Of a DNA stretch of 64,000 nucleotides, positions 56,612 to 64,000 are shown piece after piece. The notes beneath the pieces are model-generated. The model saw only the letters and a list, made by a program, of their open reading frames with translations, was not told the origin of the DNA and ran no database searches. The position numbers and the translations under genes are program-made. This DNA comes from Spirosoma arboris (GTDB taxonomy: Bacteria; Bacteroidota; Bacteroidia; Cytophagales; Spirosomataceae). The first letter of the stretch is position 1. Every line of letters starts with the position of its first letter. Location of the stretch: the NCBI RefSeq assembly GCF_009754945.1, contig NZ_WPIN01000019.1, positions 62,001 through 126,000 on the forward strand, read 5' to 3'.

Positions 56612-59206
56612 TTAAAATTTTTGAATGGTAAGCCAGTTTTGAACGGCAGTTGCATACAGGGTGCGAACGGTGGACAACGTGTGGATTCGGTCATAGGTGT
56701 AGGTCGTCCAAGTGCCCGACACGTTGACCACTAGATTGCCTGTTGTCGTCAGGTAATAATCGAAGTTGGAGCCTCCTGTTGGAGTCGCGTCCGAATAGCC
56801 TAGGAAATTAAGTTGCGCGGCTGTGAAGGGTGCGGCTGTCCAATCGAACCAGTACGAAAACGGAAGAACCCCATATGTACTTGCGACGGCTGCTTCGGTC
56901 ATACCAGGGAATGTCGGGTCAATGGTTGTGCGGCCTACTGCACTAGATAAGAGCACCTGATAGGTACTAATCCAGCTACCCGAAACAACACTGTCCAGGT
57001 AGGTTTCAATGTTGTAAATGGCATTGGTTGAACTCTTCTGAAACCGGCCTTCCTGGGCATCAATCACGAGCCGAGTGCCGTTGTAGAGCGCATTTCGCTG
57101 ACCCAAGACACCTAAGAATAGGAACCGCCGATCCCGTGCGCCGGTCATATTGATTCCTTCCTCGACGGCCTTTTTGTATTGAGCTAAATCACTCGTGTTA
57201 TTCTGGCCATGATACCACAGGTGAATCCAGCCTTTATAAGGATCGCCATTGAGGATGTGGTATTTTTGCATCGAAAGAATTTGTTCCGATGTCCCGCCAC
57301 CAAAGGCATTTAAAGCAAATACTCTTGGAGTGACTAACGCAGCCAATGACAGCAGATTAGCCCCCATACTGTCTGTATAGGCGACCAGCGATCCGGCACT
57401 CGCTTTCTGACTATAGGCACTCCGCCCCTGGGCCGTTACCTGAACACGAGTGGCCGAAACGTCTGCCCGGCGAACCTCATATTCATCCGCGAAGGCCGCG
57501 CAGTTAAAGCTAAAGAAAGAACCCGCAGCAATACTAGTAATTACCTCAGAGCCTACCTTATGCCAGGCACCTGCTTGGCGCACTAAAATATCCCCCCGAA
57601 CGAACGATTTTCCATCATACGAGCCTGCGGTAGATGCGATGTAATAAACGTAATCCGAGGTGATTGGGCCACTTAAGGTAGCCGGGTTGAACTCCCCCGC
57701 ACAGGCGTATTCCCCCGCTTTTAGCTTCGTAAAATAACGGGTGTACGGCCCTCCCTGCGAAGCGATGGCAACGCAATAAATAATGTCGCCAACGGCATAC
57801 GAAATTTTGTCGAATGTTCCAGCGGTATCAACCACCCACCAATGGCCAATTAGCGCCGTTTCGGTTGGTGCCGGTGCGGCCTTTTTGACAAATTGGGTTC
57901 CATCCCAGATCGTGATATCGCCACCGACGTAGGATTGCGAATTAATAACTACCGGCGTCCCAACCAAAGCACGAATGGCATAATAATCGCCAGCAACCAG
58001 ACCCGTCGAAACGGGTGAGCTGCCCGTGGTTCCTTTGTAGACTAATTCCTGAAGGGTAGCGGCTGGCGTAAATGTGCCGATAGACTTCTCTGCCTTCGTT
58101 AAAAGGCCAGACGACTTCCGAAACTCAAGCGTCTGGCCTGATGTGTTTATGCCCTGCAAAACAGGGGTACGAAACCGGGGGAACCGCATAAAGTTCGCGC
58201 CACCAATACCCGAATTGGTGGAGATATCGACAACCTTTCCTCTCAGAAGATTATCATCTTCGACCACAACGCGTTCGTTGACATTCGTACTACCCCCTGC
58301 AAGCAGTGCGTTTTGGACGTCAGTCGTCAGGTTTGCCATCCCGACGACGTTGTTACCTAACGTAAATTCGAACTTAGGGGCATAAAAGGTGCCGTCGAGT
58401 CGAACGGCCCACAGAATGCGCTTTTTAGCATCCAAAAAGCCGCCCATATAGCCCGTTTCTACAGGTAAGTCCTGCCAGATATACCCCTTCGCATCGGCCC
58501 CTAACTTGGCTAATGTGATCGTACCATCTACCAGCGCTGTACCGCCGATACTATTGACGGCATACTTGGTCGCCACGAACGAACCATCTGTTTTCGTGCC
58601 GAAATAGATCCGTTTTTTCGCATCGACCATCGCTAGATTGTAGCCTGATTCGGGCGGCATGACCTGCCAGAATAGCGATGTTGCATCGGTCCCTAACTTC
58701 GCTAGGGGTATGGATGCATCGACCAGGGCAGCCCCACCAATCGAGCCTAACCCAAACTTGGTAACAGCGAATGATCCATCGAGCTTAAAGCCAAATAGAA
58801 TCCGTTTTTTTGCATCCAAAAGACCAACCAAATAGCCAGACTCAGGGGGTAGTTCCTGCCAGACGAGGGTACTAACCTTCGCATCTAATTGAGCCACTCC
58901 CACGGATAATGGACCCGGCTTGGCAGCATTGGGAATCTGAACCAGCCCGGCGGTGGTTTTCTTGATTTTATCCAGCGCTGCCCAAACAACCGGAACGCCT
59001 GTCACGCTATTGGTACCCCCAACGGTCACATCCAGTGTATCGCCAATAGTGGTCAACGTAGCAACCGCATCGGGGGTATTGGTGGCGGCATTCCAGACTC
59101 CTTTGGGGTTTTCAGTTGTGCTTTTAGCATCCCAAACGGCTCTGTCGTCTGGAGCAACCAGCGTTTTACCGGATTCCGCCGTAATTCTTTGTTCGAGTGT
59201 AGCCAT
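56612..59206 (-). CDS. Fibre-like protein with three 64-residue repeats and a C-terminal SGNH-hydrolase-like domain
   Basis: The protein has 864 residues from MATLEQRITAESGKTLVAP at 59206; an in-frame start 23 codons earlier would overlap the preceding gene. Three tandem units of exactly 64 residues begin at Trp116, Trp180 and Trp244 (WQxxPxESGY, DAKKRI, DGSF, SIGG, ALVD, LAKLG). The middle has carbohydrate-binding-like beta modules. The last 250 residues contain LVAYTDSMGANLLS as block I with Ser, AFGGGTSEQI as block II, YHGQNNTSD as block III and DRIHTL as block V of SGNH esterases. It may deacetylate a host polysaccharide. Confidence 0.7.
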   Translation of the reverse strand: MATLEQRITAESGKTLVAPDDRAVWDAKSTTENPKGVWNAATNTPDAVATLTTIGDTLDVTVGGTNSVTGVPVVWAALDKIKKTTAGLVQIPNAAKPGPLSVGVAQLDAKVSTLVWQELPPESGYLVGLLDAKKRILFGFKLDGSFAVTKFGLGSIGGAALVDASIPLAKLGTDATSLFWQVMPPESGYNLAMVDAKKRIYFGTKTDGSFVATKYAVNSIGGTALVDGTITLAKLGADAKGYIWQDLPVETGYMGGFLDAKKRILWAVRLDGTFYAPKFEFTLGNNVVGMANLTTDVQNALLAGGSTNVNERVVVEDDNLLRGKVVDISTNSGIGGANFMRFPRFRTPVLQGINTSGQTLEFRKSSGLLTKAEKSIGTFTPAATLQELVYKGTTGSSPVSTGLVAGDYYAIRALVGTPVVINSQSYVGGDITIWDGTQFVKKAAPAPTETALIGHWWVVDTAGTFDKISYAVGDIIYCVAIASQGGPYTRYFTKLKAGEYACAGEFNPATLSGPITSDYVYYIASTAGSYDGKSFVRGDILVRQAGAWHKVGSEVITSIAAGSFFSFNCAAFADEYEVRRADVSATRVQVTAQGRSAYSQKASAGSLVAYTDSMGANLLSLAALVTPRVFALNAFGGGTSEQILSMQKYHILNGDPYKGWIHLWYHGQNNTSDLAQYKKAVEEGINMTGARDRRFLFLGVLGQRNALYNGTRLVIDAQEGRFQKSSTNAIYNIETYLDSVVSGSWISTYQVLLSSAVGRTTIDPTFPGMTEAAVASTYGVLPFSYWFDWTAAPFTAAQLNFLGYSDATPTGGSNFDYYLTTTGNLVVNVSGTWTTYTYDRIHTLSTVRTLYATAVQNWLTIQKF
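58355..58861. repeat. Three in-frame 192-base coding repeats
   Basis: The repeats encode the 64-residue units of the fibre-like protein at 56612-59206. The Trp residues at the unit starts are exactly 64 codons apart. The third unit is shorter. They look like tandem duplications that have since diverged. Confidence 0.8.
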
Positions 59207-59207
59207 G

Positions 59208-59750
59208 TTATTTGAAGATGAAAACTTTGTAGCGTCCGACGCGAGGGGAATAATAATAGAGTTCAGCGTCGGCACTACTCCCGTTATCGAGTTCGATGAA
59301 TAATCGCCTGGGGCCCGTGGCGGCTGCGTTTACCTCATCCATCGAACTGGTTGATAGAAAGGAAATTTTACCACTGAGTAGGTTATCGGTTTGAGTGGTT
59401 GAATAGGCTCCTACATCACTGGCTACTGCCGGAATGAATGGCTTATTAGCCAGGTCCGCATAACTTCCAGATGTAGCCACCAACGAAATGCCCGCCAGTT
59501 TTTCTTTCTCGTCGGTAGTATAGTCATTGACCGATAAGCCTTTACCCGGTTCTTTATCGACTTTATTACCCGACATGGTAGATCCACTCACGGCAATCTG
59601 GGCGATCAGGCTCAATACGTTCTCCTGTCCCGACTGAGCCGCTAGTAACGGCGTTTGACTCTGGCTACCTTTCCGGTTGAGCCAAAGCCAAATAGCAAGG
59701 CCAACGCCGATTAAGGCAAAGCCAATAAATACTTTTAGCCAGGGCTTCAT
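59208..59750 (-). CDS. N-terminally membrane-anchored protein of the phage-like block
   Basis: A 180-residue protein. The first 25 residues (MKPWLKVFIGFALIGVGLAI, then WLWLNRK) are a single membrane anchor of the same general type as at 51122-53107 and 54644-55060. The ectodomain is Ser/Ala-rich and ends VGRYKVFIFK. It includes YTTDEKEKLAGI and SDVGAYSTTQTDNLL, phrases common in tail-fibre proteins. Its stop is one base before the fibre gene at 59206, so they are coupled and may be displayed together. Confidence 0.6.
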   Translation of the reverse strand: MKPWLKVFIGFALIGVGLAIWLWLNRKGSQSQTPLLAAQSGQENVLSLIAQIAVSGSTMSGNKVDKEPGKGLSVNDYTTDEKEKLAGISLVATSGSYADLANKPFIPAVASDVGAYSTTQTDNLLSGKISFLSTSSMDEVNAAATGPRRLFIELDNGSSADAELYYYSPRVGRYKVFIFK

Positions 59751-59857
59751 AATGCAGATTGTTTTTCAATGCCGACGTTTAGAAATGGCAAAATCACCAA
59801 ATTATTGTTGGCGTTCGAGCGGACGGCCGACGAGTTTTTTAGATTATTAGCGGGAAA

Positions 59858-59876
59858 GTGCCCCGTTTCGGGGCAC
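59858..59876. repeat. 8-bp perfect GC-rich hairpin
   Basis: GTGCCCCG-TTT-CGGGGCAC lies in the 149-base spacer between the 59208-59750 and 59900-60898 genes. No T-tract directly follows on the minus strand, so partial termination or message protection is likely. Confidence 0.7.
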
Positions 59877-59899
59877 CCGCTTAGATGCCCCGAACGGGA

Positions 59900-60898
59900 T
59901 TATTTCTTGCTGCGAATGGCCCAGATCAATCCGGCTACGACCACGATCCCGGCCAGGGCAATCCCACCCCAGGTCAGAATTTTACCCCAATCGGTACTAG
60001 CACTAGTACTGGTGGCTTCGGACTTGGTACCCAGCACACTGGCCGCTACAACAGGGATCGTCAGATCAATAGCGGCAGGGGTGGTAGCGGCTTTGTCGGT
60101 GGAGACCTCAATCGACTGGTCCAGTTTAAGGGCCGTCTGCGCGCCTTCCTGATTGTAGAAGGATAGGGTATAGCTGCCCGCCACGCTGCCGATGGTTAGA
60201 TCGACCGTATTGCCAAACGTATAGGGAGCTGTGGCCGATAAGACGCCCAGATCAGCACTCGACAGAACTGCCGTCCAGGTGCGGGCTTTGCTCCAGACCG
60301 ATGTTCCGTTAACGAGTAATTCGATGGTCGAGGCTGTCACGTGGTAAGCTACCGTATCGGTCGAAATGATGGTGTGACCAAACGCATAGGTACCCACTAA
60401 ATCCCAACTGCTCTCATTGCGTACATACAGCTTGACCGAATTGGCTGACTGAATGACGAAGTTATACAGATCACGCGTCCCGCCCAGCGAGAGGGTGAAG
60501 TTGTTGGTTTTGCCCGACAGGACCGATAGATCACTCACTTCATAAGTAAAGCCACCCACTAATGGATTGGTGTTATCCCCACCGGAGGTCAGTGTAGCCG
60601 TCCCCGTTCCATCGTAGGTCATCACACCCCCATCGGCAATGGTAATGCCGGTCGTACTTCTAGCCAGCATGTGAGCCGCCGTAATGGCCGCGCCATTGAC
60701 TTTGGCTTTGAAGGTGTAGCCCGAACCACCGGCCATCGTGGCAATGATGGCGAAGGATTCCAGGTAGGAAAGTGTCAGCTTGTCGAGCTGGTTGACCCGG
60801 AAGGGAACCGGGGCTGTTTGGGCGTTGGAGGGGGCAAACTGATTAGCGTAGATGCCGTTCAGGATCGTGCCGCCTTTTGAAATGCTAGGGTGTAACAT
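59900..60898 (-). CDS. Tail-anchored surface protein of unknown function
   Basis: A 332-residue protein. The long beta-rich ectodomain (GGTRDLYNFVIQSANSVKLY, LGVLSATAPYTFGNTVDL) is followed by a Ser/Thr-rich linker (SEATSTSASTDWGK), one hydrophobic helix (LTWGGIALAGIVVVAGLIWA) and the short tail IRSKK. The layout matches the 183-residue and 495-residue proteins of the same block. No enzyme motif is seen. It starts two bases after the stop of the SGNH-type gene and is probably translated with it. Confidence 0.6.
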   Translation of the reverse strand: MLHPSISKGGTILNGIYANQFAPSNAQTAPVPFRVNQLDKLTLSYLESFAIIATMAGGSGYTFKAKVNGAAITAAHMLARSTTGITIADGGVMTYDGTGTATLTSGGDNTNPLVGGFTYEVSDLSVLSGKTNNFTLSLGGTRDLYNFVIQSANSVKLYVRNESSWDLVGTYAFGHTIISTDTVAYHVTASTIELLVNGTSVWSKARTWTAVLSSADLGVLSATAPYTFGNTVDLTIGSVAGSYTLSFYNQEGAQTALKLDQSIEVSTDKAATTPAAIDLTIPVVAASVLGTKSEATSTSASTDWGKILTWGGIALAGIVVVAGLIWAIRSKK

Positions 60899-60900
60899 GG

Positions 60901-62388
60901 TTAGTCTTTATTTACGAATTGATGAAGAAGAAAGGCGGTAAAGCCCACGGCCAGTACGGCCAGACCGAGTAAGGCGTAATTGCTGAGTTGGCTCAAATCG
61001 GGCAGCACCGAGGCCGATAAAATGCCACCGGTACTGCTGGTCGCTGGGGTAGTTGGCATGTTGGTCGTTACGGGCAGAGCTTCCACAACGGGCGTTACCG
61101 GATCGAGCGTCGAGGTGCTCGTAACCACTGCCAGCGGTAAGTCCGTAACCACTCGGGTCGGATCAATCGGGGTCGTAACCGCTTCGGTTAGATGCGGGTC
61201 GGATGCCAGGAAAAACGAGTTCGTCAGCGCATCGGCCCAGAGCTTGGCGGCTTTGGTTTGACCCGAATCCGACAGGTGAATATTGTCATAGCGGTCGGTA
61301 ACGGCTAAACCGGTATCGTAATCAGGACCCACAAAACAATTGGGCGTAGCCGCCATTTTTTCCTGAACTCGCCGGATATGCCGCATGGGTGGATCACCCT
61401 GATAGTTGCTATCGACGGTCAGAAAAGGCGTTTGGCGATTAATGACTGCGGCCAGCGTGGCCTGGCCAATATCGGTCCGCGCCTGGTTGACCCAGATCAG
61501 GTACCGATTCAAGAGCAAGTCTTCATCGAGTTCCCGGTAATCGTTCTGGCCGTGGTCGATCAAAACAGCCCGGAGTCCCGTCACCGGCACATACTTTTGA
61601 ATGACGTGCTTGAGGTTGATGTAGGGCATGTGAAAACTGGGCGGCACTGAGAACAACGCAAACTCTTCCCCCTGGGATGATTTAGCCCAGTGTTCCAGAT
61701 TCGTACCGCCAAAGGCGGTTTGGTAGATGAGCACCGGCACATTAAGCCGTTGCGCGACCAGTTCCCCGAAGCGGGACCAGAAATAACAGTTGTAGCCGAA
61801 GGGAGCCGGGGAAATACCCGTACCGAACTGTACAAACTTGGTGGTGGGCATATCGGCCAGACTGCCCGTTTTGGCTCGGGGGGAATCTTCATAGCCTATT
61901 TCCATCGGGATGGTGATGACCCGATCATCAGAAGCCCCGTTAATGTAACTGACCCCACCGGCAGCCACCGAATGCCCGGCAATGACAAACACTTCGCCAA
62001 TGCCTAGATGATCGACCGTTCCGACTTCCTGCGCCACGCCAATGCTGTTCAAGGCTTCTGCTTCCAGTCGGTACCAGCCCCCGCGCGCGGTCATCTTGCC
62101 CGAAAATTTCCCGGCACTAAACGTCATATCCTGCCAGTCCGTAGCCACACCCTGCCCGTCTTTGATGGGCACTAACCGGCAGTGGATTTTGACGGGGGTG
62201 GGGGTCGAGGTATAACTACCCGAAATGGCCACCACGGCAGCATTGGAATTGTTGCGCTGAATGACCTGGCGATTGAGCGGGGTAAGAAAAAGCATGGTTT
62301 TGGGTAAAATAAGTGGCTGACAGGCAAACAGGAACAGGCCCACACCGGCCCAGAATTGAGCGAGTGTGGGACGAGCCCGGAGCACCAT
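60901..62388 (-). CDS. SGNH-hydrolase/acetylesterase-like protein with C-terminal membrane anchor
   Basis: A 495-residue protein. VFVIAGHSVAAGG carries the block-I Ser, TAFGGTNLEHW block II, IDHGQNDYRELD block III and DNIHLSDSGQ the Asp/His of block V, together an SGNH esterase of the sialate O-acetylesterase or deacetylase kind. A Thr/Pro-rich linker leads to a C-terminal helix (YALLGLAVLAVGFTAFLL) with tail HQFVNKD. The start at 62388 overlaps the upstream stop by one base (TAATG); an internal ATG at 62295 would give a 464-residue form. It may trim host surface sugars. Confidence 0.7.
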   Translation of the reverse strand: MVLRARPTLAQFWAGVGLFLFACQPLILPKTMLFLTPLNRQVIQRNNSNAAVVAISGSYTSTPTPVKIHCRLVPIKDGQGVATDWQDMTFSAGKFSGKMTARGGWYRLEAEALNSIGVAQEVGTVDHLGIGEVFVIAGHSVAAGGVSYINGASDDRVITIPMEIGYEDSPRAKTGSLADMPTTKFVQFGTGISPAPFGYNCYFWSRFGELVAQRLNVPVLIYQTAFGGTNLEHWAKSSQGEEFALFSVPPSFHMPYINLKHVIQKYVPVTGLRAVLIDHGQNDYRELDEDLLLNRYLIWVNQARTDIGQATLAAVINRQTPFLTVDSNYQGDPPMRHIRRVQEKMAATPNCFVGPDYDTGLAVTDRYDNIHLSDSGQTKAAKLWADALTNSFFLASDPHLTEAVTTPIDPTRVVTDLPLAVVTSTSTLDPVTPVVEALPVTTNMPTTPATSSTGGILSASVLPDLSQLSNYALLGLAVLAVGFTAFLLHQFVNKD

Positions 62389-64000
62389 TAGACTTTGAGT
62401 CGAACGTTTTTAACGTTCTTGGTTTTGCTGGTCGTTCTCAGGGCGTTGAAGGCTTTTTTCTTCGCTTCGGAGCGACTGACTTTGTAGACCGGTACCTGAA
62501 CGAACTCACCGGTAGCTGACTTTTCGTGAATCCGATCCGCCAGTTTATCCACTTCTTTGATGAAGTTTTTACCTGTCTGCTCCTTGCCCGTTTTGACCCG
62601 AACGGACCCCGCTTTCTTTTTGGCTGTCGTCTTCCGAGCGGCCTTTTTGCCCTTTAAGCCAGTGGCCTTTTTACGGGTGGTAGCTGCCTTTTTTTTCTTG
62701 GTAGCTTTCTTCTTAGCGGTGCCCGTTCCGGTTTTCTTTTTGGTGGCTTTCTTCTTCGAAGTAGTAGCCGTTTCGGTTTTCTTCTTAGCGGCCTTCTTCT
62801 TAGCAGGTGTAGTCGATTTGGTTTTCGTACCCGTCTCTTTCTTCTTACTCGTTGTAGTCGATGTACGTTTTTTGGCGGCTTTCGCCCGACCATCAGCCAT
62901 CCGTTTTGTGAAGGCTTCCTTTTCGGCAGTAGTCATTATGGTATCTGAGTTTATTGATGAAGATGCTGTGATTGGTGGGGTTGATCGCCGTGGAGGTAAT
63001 GTTCGTTTTCGACTCGTTTTTAGGGCACGGCTAGCGCGTCGGCCTGGCTCAATTCGGGTCTTGTCGGGCACCGCTTTGGCTCCAAAGACGGACTTGACGG
63101 CTACCCATTTGTATTCACCGGGTGAAGCCGATTCAAACATGGTACCGGGCCGGGCATTGACTTTGGTGGCATACTGGCGAAACCGGCTGACGACTTCTTT
63201 TTGCGTACTGGATTTATGAAACAACTCCGCAATGGCCAGCTCCACCGGGGCATAGCGACTGGCGGGACTTTGGCCTTGTAAATCCAGTTGATTCTTCCAG
63301 CCAGCAAAGGACGATTGGCCCGATGCCAGATACTCCCGGTAGGCCAGAATAGCGTTACTGACTTCTTTGTTGAGCGATTTGGAACCCGTACACTTGAGCA
63401 GGTAAATCGTGCTTTTCTTGACCGCATTCTGGGTCGATACCGGCAGGAGCGTAAACACGTCGGGCGTGTTGATATCGCCTTGTCGAAACAAGGCATTCAG
63501 CAGTAGCGAGGAGACAAACTCAACCCCGGCTTCATTGATATTCCCATGTCGGGTGTAGTTTTCCAGATCATCGGGACGAATGATGTCTTCCCGAATCAAC
63601 ACCTTGAGCACGTTGCTTTCCCGGATCAATTCGGCCATCGATTTCTCATCGCCATCATCCAGGCGGGTGAGTTCCGATAACACTCGTTTCAGGACCGGCG
63701 CAGTCAGTAGACGGGCTTTCGACTTGATTTTAGTGGTACTCGTCGAAACCGCTTCGGTATCAGCCTGGGTAAACTGACCCAGGGCAATAGCCTCCTTATC
63801 GGTGACATGCACCAGGCGCACCAGAACTGGTTTGTTAATGCCAATCTGAGCGAGCTTGGGTTTTATGCCAACCAGGCCGATGTGCGAATTACCAGCCTCA
63901 ATGGCTTTTTGGTAGCCGTTTGGGTCAGACGGAAATTGCTGGTAATAGAGCTTCAGGGCGTAGGCACGGCCATTGCCCTGAATGACTTCCCCGCGTGCGT
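62388..64000 (-). CDS. Large protein with ParB/DdrB-like motif and histone-H1-like lysine tail (5' partial)
   Basis: The frame is open to the right edge, so the true N-terminus is outside the window; a GTG at 63821 is only an internal codon. The visible 537 residues begin with GEVIQGNGRAYALKLYY, the GNGR-type signature of ParB-like domains found in phage and plasmid polyvalent proteins. A helical region follows (LTAPVLKRVLSELTRLDDGD). Residues over 62640-62930 are a low-complexity (A/T)KKK tail resembling histone H1 or bacterial Hc1-like proteins. The end is VYKVSRSEAKKKAFNALRTT. It likely binds DNA (inference). Confidence 0.7.
   Translation of the reverse strand, partial: ARGEVIQGNGRAYALKLYYQQFPSDPNGYQKAIEAGNSHIGLVGIKPKLAQIGINKPVLVRLVHVTDKEAIALGQFTQADTEAVSTSTTKIKSKARLLTAPVLKRVLSELTRLDDGDEKSMAELIRESNVLKVLIREDIIRPDDLENYTRHGNINEAGVEFVSSLLLNALFRQGDINTPDVFTLLPVSTQNAVKKSTIYLLKCTGSKSLNKEVSNAILAYREYLASGQSSFAGWKNQLDLQGQSPASRYAPVELAIAELFHKSSTQKEVVSRFRQYATKVNARPGTMFESASPGEYKWVAVKSVFGAKAVPDKTRIEPGRRASRALKTSRKRTLPPRRSTPPITASSSINSDTIMTTAEKEAFTKRMADGRAKAAKKRTSTTTSKKKETGTKTKSTTPAKKKAAKKKTETATTSKKKATKKKTGTGTAKKKATKKKKAATTRKKATGLKGKKAARKTTAKKKAGSVRVKTGKEQTGKNFIKEVDKLADRIHEKSATGEFVQVPVYKVSRSEAKKKAFNALRTTSKTKNVKNVRLKV

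Larger units (their letters stand above)
42397..64000. mobile_element. Integrative element at tRNA-Arg, right end outside the window
   Basis: The element is inferred from a tRNA gene directly followed by a tyrosine recombinase, then a serine resolvase, small membrane ORFs, nucleases, gene remnants and a long phage-like block with no chromosomal housekeeping genes. I saw no second copy of the tRNA 3' end within the window, so the far attachment site should lie beyond 64,000. Absence of terminase, portal, capsid or relaxase in the visible part leaves prophage, phage satellite and conjugative element all open. Confidence 0.7.

Noticed and set aside
58355..58861. Regular repeats considered as CRISPR or diversity-generating template
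   Set aside because: The repeats are in frame, 192 bases long and diverged, encode protein units, and no cas or reverse transcriptase gene is nearby.
62557..63219. 220-residue plus-strand frame rich in Phe, Val and Ala, looking like a membrane protein
   Set aside because: It is the antisense reading of the Lys-codon repeats of the minus-strand gene; AAG/AAA runs read as TTT/CTT on the other strand.
62388..63821. Complete gene starting at GTG 63821
   Set aside because: The frame continues upstream without a stop to the window edge and encodes a ParB-like GNGR motif there, so the GTG is internal.

Overview
The window looks like a chromosome segment of a Bacteroidota member of the Cytophagales, most like Spirosoma or a close relative. 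Supporting signs are a SusC/SusD outer-membrane pair, a type IX secretion C-terminal domain, repeated Bacteroidota promoters (TAnnTTTG with an upstream TTG), DUF5690 and PAP2-like membrane proteins, and weak Shine-Dalgarno sites. The genus is inferred from these features, not from a search.

Positions 1-42,300 are chromosomal. From left to right: a carboxylesterase divergent from a NUDIX-type regulator, with a perfect palindrome between them; an Ntn-type amide hydrolase and a membrane-anchored zinc peptidase; a T9SS-secreted Ig-repeat adhesin; an oxidative-stress and haem group (oxyR, hemH, ahpC-ahpD); an OmpA-family protein; an EamA transporter; a two-gene Septu-like defence system (ptuA/ptuB) lying in line between nadE and the transporter; a DUF433/DUF5615 toxin-antitoxin-like pair; and an RNA-repair cassette made of an Rnl1-like RNA ligase and a T4 Pnkp-like kinase-phosphatase.

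At 22.7-37.5 kb there is a putative organophosphonate/phosphoester utilisation locus. SusC, SusD, an alkaline-phosphatase-superfamily enzyme, a Tat-exported metallophosphoesterase, a PhnZ-like HD oxygenase and a DUF5690 transporter lie in one direction. Beyond one opposed metalloprotease gene lies the phosphonatase-like hydrolase / FAD oxidoreductase pair of phosphonate loci. pncB, rpoN, a PAP2-like protein and an enoyl-CoA hydratase follow.

At 42,343 a tRNA-Arg(ACG) gene marks the edge of an integrated element that runs off the right end. It starts with a tyrosine recombinase, then a serine resolvase, small membrane ORFs, an HNH nuclease and a LytTR regulator. It ends in a 15-kb block that is entirely on the minus strand. 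That block encodes a lysis-like group (a permuted NlpC/P60 peptidase and overlapping membrane/coiled-coil genes), a beta-helix tailspike-like protein, two SGNH-hydrolase proteins, and at least six proteins with one terminal membrane anchor. Two of those share nearly the same N-terminal anchor. The rightmost protein has a ParB/DdrB-like motif and a histone-H1-like lysine tail, and its start is outside the window. No capsid, terminase, portal or relaxase gene is visible, so the element type is unresolved. This block is the best candidate here for something undescribed.
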